Assembly: GCA_014238905.1 (NCBI GenBank)
Contig: JABAAE010000001.1
Coordinates: forward strand, 108,712 to 172,711
Direction of reading: 5' to 3'
Source of the DNA: Planctomycetota bacterium
GTDB lineage: Bacteria > Planctomycetota > Planctomycetia > Pirellulales > Pirellulaceae
Length of the DNA stretch: 64,000 bases
A model generated the notes under the pieces. The model saw only the letters and a program-made list of their open reading frames with translations, had not been told where the DNA came from and searched no databases. The translations under genes were made by a program, and so were the position numbers. Each line of letters begins with the position of its first letter. Position 1 is the stretch's first letter. This document shows, piece after piece, positions 36,173-43,645 of this stretch.

Positions 36173-37119
36173 TTAGGCTTTTTGTGCCGGAAGAATTGGC
36201 AGCGGCGCCATTTTGTTGACAGCTGCGTGCAGCTGTTTGGGAGTAGTATGCGTGTAGCCCATTGTGGTTCTGATATCTTCATGCCGAGCCAGATCCTTTA
36301 TCACCTTGGTCGACTCACCAGATGTCCAGATAGTCCTGTTGTAAAGATGACGCCACATGTGGAAATCACGATACTGGTTACCGTTAACACAATATTCCAA
36401 CCCCGCTGACGCCAAATCTTTTCGCATCATCGCAGCCGTCTTTTGGTTGCCAACTTTGGAAACAACGGTGAACCACCAGGTTTATCCACCAGCCAATCCT
36501 GGAAAACTGGCACCAAGTATTGAGGTAACGGCTGGTTTGCTTCGTTCTTGTTCTTGGTAAAGGCAGCTTTTACCTTGACCATAGGAAAATCAGAACCAAG
36601 TTCAAACGACTCAGGTACAAGCGATGAGATTTCTAGAACGCGAAATCCGGTTGCCGCTGCGGTCAGGTATAACATGTATCTCGTAAAGCCATCGTAGCCC
36701 TGAACCACAGATTTACTTGTACGTGTTGCCGTCCACAAATTCTTTACCTGATCGATCTCTAATGGAGGCCGTTTCCTGTTCGCAGGTTCATCCGTTTTAG
36801 ATTCATTTTCCAACCCCCGCAGTGCAATTTCTGGCAACCGCCGCTTTTGATACAACCACTCATCAAAGTTGCGTGTAGTGGAACGGTAAGAATTCCTGGT
36901 TGGCAATGAAGCTCGAGGTGCTTTCCTTTCGTCATAGCCCTTGGAGGAAGTTCGTTTCTTCAGATTGTTACAAACTTTCTCAACTCGCTCCTCGGTAAAG
37001 TCGGCCAGAGTCTTGATCCGTCCTAATTTGCAGATGCGTAGAATTCGTTGCCGAGTTTCTTCATACTGTTTCTGGCTTACTCGTGTTCGATCGAAAAATT
37101 TCGCAGCAGGACTACTCCG
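36173..37119 (-). pseudogene. Tyrosine recombinase/integrase with one frameshift
   Basis: The N-terminal SAM-like domain reads RTRVSQKQYEETRQRILRI through TRNSYRSTTRNFDEWLYQKRR, then the catalytic domain: first Arg in ATGFRVLEISS, Lys in AFTKNKNEA, HMWRH for the His-x2-Arg box, ARHEDIRTTMGYTH with the second His and the nucleophile Tyr. Reading is broken at the t-run 36441-36444 (aaaa on the coding strand), where one extra A would join ..FPKLAT to KTAAMMRKDL. The N-terminal end has no start codon; an in-frame stop lies at 37120-37122 and the first TTG is at 36906. It is probably the integrase that inserted at tRNA-Arg, though it now lies mid-island. Confidence 0.8.
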
Positions 37120-37125
37120 CTATTA

Positions 37126-37440
37126 GTGCTTGGCCGAATTGCGGCGGATTTTGATGAATTCCCAATTGAGTGGGAAAAAAATCACAGAAACTTACTTGAA
37201 AGTCTCGAACAAGAGGGGCTTGACCTATTTCAAAGGTGGCTCAAAGTCTTGGATGAAGACATAGACGAACATGAAATTCAACCGCCTCACGTTACTCCAA
37301 CTCGTCTTACAAAACTTATCGCAAAACTTGAATCAGAAATCGAACAATTGAACAATGCATTTAGTGAATTCAAGAAAGCTGAGGTGGACCCCAATCGTTG
37401 GACAGTCTTTGGTACTTATGGGGACCAATTTGATCCTTAG
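37126..37440 (+). CDS. Unknown acidic helical protein or gene fragment (104 aa)
   Basis: A frame with protein-like composition (LLESLEQEGLDLFQRWLKVLDEDIDEHEI, RLTKLIAKLESEIEQLNNAFSEFKKAE) ends at 37440. GTG 37126 is the nearest start; the upstream extension to 37048 runs antisense to the integrase and is probably not coding. No Shine-Dalgarno is seen. It is most likely the C-terminal end of a larger gene cut by rearrangement at the integrase junction. No family was recognised. Confidence 0.4.
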   Translation: MLGRIAADFDEFPIEWEKNHRNLLESLEQEGLDLFQRWLKVLDEDIDEHEIQPPHVTPTRLTKLIAKLESEIEQLNNAFSEFKKAEVDPNRWTVFGTYGDQFDP

Positions 37441-37609
37441 TATTTGGAGGCAACCCGACAATCCGACATCTTGTTACGTGGCGATTTCGAATTCGCGAAT
37501 CTGTTGAAATACACAGTCTTTTTTACCAATCAACGACACCAAAACGGTTCTAAAAGTATCAACCCAGGTGTACTCAACAAGTTGGGAAACACCGTTAATA
37601 CCGAGCTTT

Positions 37610-37855
37610 TCAATCATTTCCCATAAATTCTTCCGCTCTGCGGACAGTTGCGAACCGCTCCGATCCGCTGCGGACTATCTGCGGATTTTTTGAAGTGGTC
37701 TGCGGATTTTTGGCTGCCATGCTGTTTTTCAATACATTGGTCTTGTCGCCATCCGTTACTGCTAAAGCAGAGTAGTGGCGTCTCCTCGTTGCTTCGTTAT
37801 TACCGAACCACGCGTCTAACATCGCTGGCGTCACACCCGCCACTGATCTTTTCAA
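37610..37855 (-). pseudogene. C-terminal remnant of a second tyrosine recombinase
   Basis: The fragment reads TPAMLDAWFGNNEATRRRHYSAL, matching the final helix of planctomycete site-specific integrases (W-x-GN..., then the catalytic Tyr in HY). It is followed by the usual variable Lys/Asn/Pro-rich tail. The rest of the gene is missing; upstream the sequence switches to a different recombinase fragment near 37850. A 47-codon frame directly downstream (37474-37617, minus) overlaps the end but shows no motif and is not called. Confidence 0.55.
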
Positions 37856-38015
37856 ACAATTCCGTCGCCCGTTTCTGTGCTTGCGATAACTGCTCGGGCG
37901 TCAGTTCGCCGTTGCCCCACGTCGATTTCGATAGTACGAAATCGAGCAATCGGCGTTTCTCACTGACATTCTCTAACTGCCGCTGCTCGGCGATGTACTT
38001 GTCGCGTTGGCATTC
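37856..38015 (-). pseudogene. C-terminal remnant of a large serine recombinase
   Basis: On the minus strand the frame reads ECQRDKYIAEQRQLENVSEK then RRLLDFVLSKSTWGNGELTP. This is the helical segment and short strand typical of the C-terminal end of planctomycete recombinase-family (resolvase/invertase) proteins. The catalytic domain is absent. The fragment is sandwiched between the tyrosine recombinase scrap and the truncated channel gene, so it marks a recombination junction near 38.0 kb. Confidence 0.5.
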
Positions 38016-38570
38016 ATTCCGGAGGCCTGGATTTCAAATCCCGAAATGTTAACCGCCTTTCGCATTTTGAGAGTTTTTCGCATCTTTCGCCTGCTCAAGG
38101 CGTTTCCGGAATTGCAGGTCATCACCAAAGTGTTACTGAAATCGAGCGTTTCACTATTCTTTGTCTGTCTTCTGATGTTGATCGTTCTTTACCTCTACGC
38201 CATGATTGGCGTGATTTTATTCAGAGGCGGGAGTGAAGTAATCACGGGAATTGGGCCGATTACGGATCCCTTTGGAAGTGTTCCAGAAGCAATGTTCAGT
38301 ATGTTCCGGGTGTTAACCGGTGAAGATTGGACTGATTTGCGTTACGACCTGTTGGATACTAGCGGCGGCACCAATGATACAATTGTGTCCCTGTTCTTTT
38401 TGTCGTTCTTCATCATTTCAGCATTTTTGTTGTTAAACATTGTCGTGGGAGCGGTGGTCAATAACTACGATCAGGTGATGGGAGAAGAACAGAAAGAGGC
38501 CACCGCTCATGCCGCGGTCGAAGAATTGGCTGCGTTGCATGAGAAACTCGACAAAGTGATGAAAAACTAG
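38007..38570 (+). pseudogene. 5'-truncated voltage-gated cation channel (ion transport protein)
   Basis: The 187 codons begin directly in a voltage-sensor S4 helix (RILRVFRIFRLLK, arginines every third residue), then S5 (SLFFVCLLMLIVLYLYAMIGVILF), a pore loop with the filter VLTGEDWTDL, S6 (FFLSFFIISAFLLLNIVVGAVVNNY) and a short charged coiled C-terminus. Segments S1-S3 are missing; upstream lies antisense recombinase debris. TTG 38007 could in theory start an S4-S6 product, but there is no ribosome site. The filter has the Glu-Asp-Trp form seen in calcium/sodium channel domains rather than the bacterial LESWS form. Probably non-functional. Confidence 0.75.
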
Positions 38571-38586
38571 ACACCGATTAGGCAGG

Positions 38587-38609
38587 TGTCCCAGCCCCCA
38601 CGGACGATA
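38587..38609. repeat. 23-bp direct repeat, left copy
   Basis: This copy matches 40450-40472 at 20 of 23 positions, including an unbroken acggacgata end after a c-run. The pair brackets the lactonase gene and about 1.9 kb of DNA. The right copy lies inside the SHD1 pseudogene, so the left copy may be a leftover of the same gene or a duplication made on insertion. Confidence 0.6.
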
Positions 38610-38761
38610 CCAGGCTTTTCAGTTCATTACAATCGGCAACTGTTTGAACGTCGGCAATTGCTACTGCACCGCTTGTGACCACACGGGGTGCAAAACGCTG
38701 CCGCTCCGATTTTAATGCTAAATTGCAACTGTCTTGGAGCCGCGCGGGCAATGTAAGCTGA

Positions 38762-40084
38762 TTAGCAAGCCAAAGGCTTTGCGACTTGGGCACTGAGGAT
38801 GTGCGGTGCTTCCCAAATGGCCCCGGTGGGACGTAGCGAGCCATTTTCAGGGTCTCGTCTTAGAACCATTAAATTTCCTGGCTCACGACCTGCTGCCGCG
38901 ATTCGGTCGGGATCGGAACCTTGGCCACCCGGTTGACGCGCGGTTGGGTCATCCGCATTTTGATTAGCAACCAGAAGAAAATGATTGTCGAGAAATGTGA
39001 TCGACCATGGTGTTCTGCCGCCACTGGCAATTCGGACTTGATCTGTTGGTGCAAGCACGCCATCTGCGTGAATCTTGAAACCAGCGACCGAATCATGTCC
39101 TCTCGCTGAGGAATACACGTGACGACCATCGGGGGAAACTGCAATGCCCGCATTGTAGTTTGGTTGAGAGTTGTACATGTATGGACGTGGCGGTAATTCA
39201 TCTAACCAAGTTTGGGGAATCGTCATTTGAGGTGGACCGCACGGAATCAGCGTGCCTCTGGACTCGTCAAATCGATAGCTGGATATCGTGTGGTCCAATT
39301 CATTGACGCTTAATAAAAATTCGCCGTTAGGTGAAAAGCGTATGAGACGTGTGCCGGCAAGGTAATGGCGATTATTGTCAGGTGCGGCATGAGCGCGCAA
39401 GACAAAATCTGGTTTACCCGAATCGAAAGACTCTCCAAGGGGAAGTGAAAACACTGAAAGGTTACTGGTACCCAGATCACAAACCGCCAACCATTTTCCA
39501 CTGGGGTGGCACGCGACTCCATGCGGGTGTGATCCATCCTCGGGAAAACCTTCTGGGAAACCCAGTTCTTTCGCCGCAGCACTAGGCTCGAGTTGCCGGA
39601 CTTTCTCAGGAATACCAGAATGCGTCAGTAAGCAAACTCGGGGATCACCGCAAAGTTGACCGTCGGTGTCAAGCGATAACGCGGAAATTGAGCCTGCCAT
39701 GAAATTACATGTAAACAGGTTTTCCTCACGCATATCCAAGCTGATATCAACTGGCATCACACCATAAGGTGTCTTCAAGGGTTCAGGGGTAACCTGCCAC
39801 AGGATCGGTCCACCAATGATTTTCCCTTGATCGTGGGGAGCTAGGTGATAGCAAGCGACTCCGTGTTTTCCAGCAGTTGTAAACAGCTTCGTGTGTTTTT
39901 GATTGATCACCTGAGCAATAGGCATCAATGTCCCTTCCGGCAGCGTCAATTGTTGTACGGGGATCAAGCTATTTGTGGTGGTATCGAGCGAGAGAACCGT
40001 CAGCATCGATGCCCGCTCGTCAGGCAATGGCGCGTTATAGCAATGTGAAAAACAGTAGATAGCCGGTATCCGTTGTGGTGCCAC
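38762..40084 (-). CDS. Lactonase-family seven-bladed beta-propeller protein
   Basis: The 440-residue protein matches the 6-phosphogluconolactonase/lactonase family (cycloisomerase 2-like): DGSHPHGVACHPSGKWLAVCDLGTSNLSVF, LIRFSPNGEFLLSVNELDHTISSYRF, NAGIAVSPDGRHVYSSARGHDSVAGF and GGRTPWSITFLDNHFLLVANQN. No signal peptide is present, so it is cytosolic. The start is GTG 40084. It looks intact in an otherwise broken part of the island and is flanked by 23-bp direct repeats. The substrate is unknown. Confidence 0.82.
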   Translation of the reverse strand: MAPQRIPAIYCFSHCYNAPLPDERASMLTVLSLDTTTNSLIPVQQLTLPEGTLMPIAQVINQKHTKLFTTAGKHGVACYHLAPHDQGKIIGGPILWQVTPEPLKTPYGVMPVDISLDMREENLFTCNFMAGSISALSLDTDGQLCGDPRVCLLTHSGIPEKVRQLEPSAAAKELGFPEGFPEDGSHPHGVACHPSGKWLAVCDLGTSNLSVFSLPLGESFDSGKPDFVLRAHAAPDNNRHYLAGTRLIRFSPNGEFLLSVNELDHTISSYRFDESRGTLIPCGPPQMTIPQTWLDELPPRPYMYNSQPNYNAGIAVSPDGRHVYSSARGHDSVAGFKIHADGVLAPTDQVRIASGGRTPWSITFLDNHFLLVANQNADDPTARQPGGQGSDPDRIAAAGREPGNLMVLRRDPENGSLRPTGAIWEAPHILSAQVAKPLAC

Positions 40085-40449
40085 GTTGTTTGCCTCGGTT
40101 TGTGATGCATGCTACTTTGCCAATCAGCTGACGAAATGCACTTCGACTGATTATTGTCGATTGAATTTCCTCGGAACGCAAACGGTTGCCTCTCTGGCAC
40201 ATGCCTGGCCCGTTATTTGACCGACAGTGAGTGGTGCAGGCGTGATTGCATGAAGAAGTCATGGACAACGGAACTTCAGTACAAGGATTCAAGGTTGCAT
40301 ACCTAAAGTGTAAAATCAGTCCAAGATATTTATTGTTTAGGCAGCTCTCTTCGCATGAAGTGTGGGGCAATTACTCGGCGGGTATATGCCATGCGTGATG
40401 CATGCAGCCAGCTTGAGGTCTGCAAAGCGTTTTAAAAAAGATCTGCGAT
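40085..40449. other. Gene-free island segment upstream of the lactonase
   Basis: No supported gene. It should carry the promoter of the minus-strand lactonase gene and the lost 5' portion of the SHD1 gene. The phrase gtctgcaaagc near 40418 repeats part of the 32780-32811 duplication. Confidence 0.45.
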
Positions 40450-40472
40450 TGTCCAGCCCCCCACGGACGATA
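40450..40472. repeat. 23-bp direct repeat, right copy
   Basis: This is the partner of 38587-38609 (20/23 identical, ending acggacgata). Here the sequence forms part of the SHD1 pseudogene frame. Confidence 0.6.
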
Positions 40473-40824
40473 AGGCAAAGGAAATTATTGCAAGGCGCAA
40501 AACTGTTGAAAAAAAATCGCCAATCTAAAAGAGGAACTGAAAGATTTAGAGAACAACGTCAAACGCCCTCTTCGAACGTGGAAATCTAAAGATGGAACTT
40601 ATTCCATCTCTGCTTCGTTTGTTGATTCAAAAGAGTACAAAACTGTGACTCTGCGAAAGGAAACTGGCGAGCTTTTAGACGTTGAGCGAAAGCAGCTTTG
40701 CAATGATGACTTGGTGTATTTGGCAAAAACTAAAAAGGATAATGACGCGATCGCAAAAAAGCTTAATGAACTGCCAAACACTATAAAAATGTTAACTGAC
40801 GAGTTGAAGACTTTGTCAAAGTAG
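40450..40824 (+). pseudogene. SHD1-domain protein remnant with a poly-A frameshift
   Basis: After 40516 the frame encodes ANLKEELKDLENNV followed by an SHD1-like domain (RPLRTWKSKDGTYSISASFV, VTLRKETGELLDVERKQL) and a charged tail ending at 40824. Upstream, DDKAKEIIARRKTVEKK continues the same coiled helix in another frame; one extra A in the eight-A run at 40509-40516 would join them. There is no start codon, so the 5' end is also gone. SHD1 (Sla1 homology 1) modules are common in secreted planctomycete proteins. Confidence 0.55.
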
Positions 40825-40959
40825 CTAGGTTTGTGCTTTGGTGTTGACGGGTTTGGCTCTCTTATTTTGCTCAAGTCCCGATTTCGTCGGGAGGCCCACG
40901 CCTGACGAAGATGGAAAATTGATAATTTGAATGTTGGCCACTATTTGGCCACTGAATCG

Positions 40960-40990
40960 AAAAGCCTGGTGTCTTTACGGGCTTTTTTCT
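40960..40990 (+). terminator. Terminator-like hairpin at the right island end
   Basis: aaaagcc (40960-40966) pairs with ggctttt (40980-40986) across a 13-base loop and is followed by a t-rich run. Just upstream are two direct copies of ttggccact (40934-40942 and 40945-40953). It ends plus-strand transcription before the attR-like site. Confidence 0.55.
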
Positions 40991-40994
40991 TTTT

Positions 40995-41018
40995 GTTGGA
41001 CACCAGTCGGGTGTACTC
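40995..41018 (+). other. attR-like copy of the tRNA-Arg 3' end
   Basis: 21 of 24 bases match 29831-29854, with ccagtcgggtgtactc perfect. No other part of a tRNA is present, so this is a displaced tRNA tail, as expected on the far side of an integrated island. It lies 10 bases before the 3' end of the Gfo/Idh gene. Confidence 0.75.
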
Positions 41019-41027
41019 GACAAAGTA

Positions 41028-42425
41028 TCAAATCTCGATTTCGTATCCTTTCCGGAAATCTCTTTTCAGCATCGCATTGGCTGTCGGATCGTTTTGGATC
41101 ACCTGTTTTTTTGCGTCCCATTTGATTTGCCGATTCAACCGAATCGCAATGTTGCTCAAGTGACAGGTGTTGATGGCAGCAACATGCGTCCAGACATCAG
41201 AAGCAGGTTTTTTACGGCTGGCGATACAGTCAAAAAAATTATTCACGTGTTCAACGACTGGTCCACCGTAGAGTTCTTCCAACCAATCACCGGGAAGTGG
41301 GTTACTCGCCAGATCTTCGATAGGCTTACCCGCAATCGTACCGCGGTTCACGAAGATTCTGCCCTTGGTGCCTTCAACCAGTATTCCGTTTCGCCCCTCA
41401 CTGGTAATTTCCATCAGCAAATCATTGGGAAACCTGACCTGGACGGTGAAACGGTGCGGTGCGTTATATTGATCGTCCAAAGTGGGATTACCTTTTTCAT
41501 CAAAAGGGACTTTCGCCTGGACCATCACCGGCTCGATGCTGGTGGGTCCCTGCCCCGGTCCGCATTGATTGACAATCCACTGCGCGATGTCAACATGATG
41601 GGCGCCCCAGTCCGTCATCTTGCCACCGCTGTACTGTAGCCACCACCTGAACTCCTTATGACAATTTGAGGCGTCGATTGAACCATCACCCAATGTCCGA
41701 ACCAGCTTTTGCCCATCCTTGCCGTTTTTCAGAAAACGATAGGGTACGTCTTCGGTAGGTCCCTTCCACCGATCCCAATTCAGTGTTTTTGGCGGGGCAA
41801 CCTCGGGAAGTGACTTGCTGAACGGATTGTGATTCAGGCCCACTGTCAACTTCTTCAGCTTTCCCAATCGGCCGGAATGAGCGATGGCGACCGCCTTCAA
41901 GAACCGTTCGTCCGATCGTTGCTGGGTGCCAACCTGAATGATTCGATCTGTTTCCTCCGCCACTTTGGCAATGATTCGCCCTTCGTCGACAGTCAACGTA
42001 AGCGGTTTTTCGCAATAGACATCTTTGCCCGACTTCAACGCCTCGGCTGATATTTTTACGTGCCAATGATCGACGGTTCCGCAAATGATGGCCTCGATAT
42101 CCTTGCGATCAATGACGGCGCGATAATCTTCATAGACGTCGATTTTGGCTTCTTTGCCCTTGGCTGCCATGCGGCGTGTGTAGGCTGCTTTGGCATAGGC
42201 AGAATGAGTTGTGTCGACATCACACACCGCGACGATGTCACCATAGTTGGTTGCCCGTCGCCCATCGCCAGTCCCCTGTCCGCCGCATCCAATCACCGCC
42301 ACTCTTGGTCGATCATTCGGTGAATTCGAACGAGCAACTGCGCTGCTGGAAAAAAAACCCAGCGAAGAAGCCGCTGCCAAAGCGGATGTGGAATTCAGAA
42401 ACCGGCGTCGGTTGACACGTGTCAT
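41028..42425 (-). CDS. Tat-exported Gfo/Idh/MocA family oxidoreductase
   Basis: Start ATG 42425 gives a twin-arginine signal (TRVNRRRFLNSTSALAAASS); the longest frame to 42509 adds an unlikely leader. Product is about 465 residues. The N-terminal Rossmann site is VAVIGCGGQGTGDG and the catalytic domain has YCEKPLTLTVDEGR and a WWLQYSGGKMTDWGAHHVDIAQW block typical of planctomycete members. It binds NAD(P) and probably acts on sugars in the periplasm. The family is highly expanded in planctomycetes. The island's right end abuts its stop codon without truncating it. Confidence 0.92.
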   Translation of the reverse strand: MTRVNRRRFLNSTSALAAASSLGFFSSSAVARSNSPNDRPRVAVIGCGGQGTGDGRRATNYGDIVAVCDVDTTHSAYAKAAYTRRMAAKGKEAKIDVYEDYRAVIDRKDIEAIICGTVDHWHVKISAEALKSGKDVYCEKPLTLTVDEGRIIAKVAEETDRIIQVGTQQRSDERFLKAVAIAHSGRLGKLKKLTVGLNHNPFSKSLPEVAPPKTLNWDRWKGPTEDVPYRFLKNGKDGQKLVRTLGDGSIDASNCHKEFRWWLQYSGGKMTDWGAHHVDIAQWIVNQCGPGQGPTSIEPVMVQAKVPFDEKGNPTLDDQYNAPHRFTVQVRFPNDLLMEITSEGRNGILVEGTKGRIFVNRGTIAGKPIEDLASNPLPGDWLEELYGGPVVEHVNNFFDCIASRKKPASDVWTHVAAINTCHLSNIAIRLNRQIKWDAKKQVIQNDPTANAMLKRDFRKGYEIEI

Positions 42426-42871
42426 GGTGGCTTTCAAATGAGAGAAATGATTCGGTCGATTGTTGATTTGATTGATTGTCAACCAATCCATTCCCACAGT
42501 TTGGTTCATTCAGACAGTCCGTGCAAATGGTTGGCTACGCTAGGCTCAAAGTTCCATGGTGGGCGATGTACGGTGAAACTGACGACTTCTGCTACAGCGT
42601 CCTCTCGGACGTCGTCCACATCCGCGTCCTGAATGCCATCATCCGGCACTCGCTTGGTGTCGAGCACAACCCGGTTGGCTTTTAGACACCAGAGGTTTGG
42701 GTTACGTCTAACTAGCGTAGAGCCGGCACGGGTTGTGAAAGAGATCTTGGCAAAGCTGGCTGTTTGACTCACCCTGCTCGTTTGCCAGCCAGTCGAATCT
42801 GACCCGATAATCATCGAAGAACCAAAACCAAATCAATTCTCAATCCGATCTGATGTGTACGTGTGAATGCA
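42426..42871. other. Intergenic region with unsupported short frames
   Basis: A minus-strand frame at 42506-42814 and two plus frames overlap one another; none shows a motif, signal or ribosome site. The region should include the Gfo/Idh promoter and that of the repeat protein. Confidence 0.45.
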
Positions 42872-43565
42872 ATGTCAAGCAAAACTATAGTTAGAGCGTG
42901 TGCTTTGAGCTTTCTCATTATTCTTATGACTTTATTCTGTAATGGTGGATTCGCAGATGAGGAGACTGAGGAACTTAGCTTCCTGACAGCGAGGACTAGA
43001 AAGCACCTTAGCAAGACGGAGCTAAAGCATCTTCTGAGAAACAACACTTCCTTGTTGTTGGATGACCTGGAAAGCCTTACAGATAAGCAGGCACAACTGT
43101 TGGGGACGGCTCGACTGCGTTACGCTGAATAGCCTGCAAGCACTAAGTCCAGAGCAGATAGAAATGTTCGGTAAAACGGGTTCTCTTATGCTCAACGGTT
43201 TGACGAAGCTTACAGATGCGCAAGCCGTATCACTTGGTAAATGTAAAGGCACGCAACTAATATTACACGGCTTACAACAGCTGACTGATTTTCAGGCAGA
43301 ACAGCTGAGCAATTGCCGCAATCTTCATCTGGACGGCTTGGAGAGAATCACCGATCGGCAGGCAGAGTCGCTCGGAAGGTGTACGTTTCTCGAGCTTGGT
43401 GGCTTAATGGAACTGAGCAAACCGGCAGCCGCTCATTTGGGTAACGTCTCGGTGTTGCGTCTTGAGGGGATCAACAGATTGAGTGACAGCCAGGCGAAGC
43501 ATCTTAGTCGGTGCATGCTGTACATCAGGTCAGAAGCCAAAAAGAGAGTGGAGAAGTACCGGTAA
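42872..43565 (+). pseudogene. Secreted 22-residue leucine-rich-type repeat protein with one frameshift
   Basis: ATG 42872 begins a signal peptide (VRACALSFLIILMTLFCNGGFA) followed by acidic and basic helix. From about residue 70 a 22-residue repeat starts, with consensus LTDxQAExLGxCxxLxLxGL. Seven units are visible, for example LTDAQAVSLGKCKG, LTDFQAEQLSNCRNLHLDGL and ITDRQAESLGRCTFLELGGL. The frame breaks inside the first unit at gggg (43102-43105); removing one G restores LLGRLDCVTLNSLQALSPEQ with perfect 22-residue spacing, giving about 230 residues. Repeats of this type are seen in planctomycete and verrucomicrobial surface proteins. Broken gene or assembly error. Confidence 0.7.
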
Positions 43566-43645
43566 GGATCTGTGCAAACCTGTGTTAGGTTGAAGTAAAA
43601 CCCTGATTTGCTTTAGATCTGCTGGCTACTCTCACACTGCCCGAA

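Larger units (their letters stand above)
29855..41018. mobile_element. Genomic island integrated at tRNA-Arg (decayed)
   Basis: The 11.2-kb segment is bounded by the tRNA-Arg 3' end and its direct repeat 10 bases before the stop of the Gfo/Idh gene. Inside are a tyrosine integrase with all catalytic residues but one frameshift, remnants of another tyrosine and a serine recombinase, truncated genes, and cargo unlike the flanking core. Tiny proteins and YheU, a family best known from gammaproteobacteria, also occur here. There are no conjugation or phage structural genes, so the island is probably immobile or a mosaic of several insertions. Confidence 0.7.

Noticed and set aside
37474..37617. 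47-codon minus frame after the recombinase remnant
   Set aside because: It overlaps the end of the remnant and has a start, but there is no motif or ribosome site. Evidence is too weak to call.
40995..41018. A second tRNA gene at the right island end
   Set aside because: Only the 3' tail of tRNA-Arg is present. The D-arm and anticodon arm are missing, so it is an attachment-site copy, not a gene.
42506..42814. 102-codon minus frame between the Gfo/Idh and repeat-protein genes
   Set aside because: No motif or ribosome site, and plus frames overlap it. Treated as intergenic.
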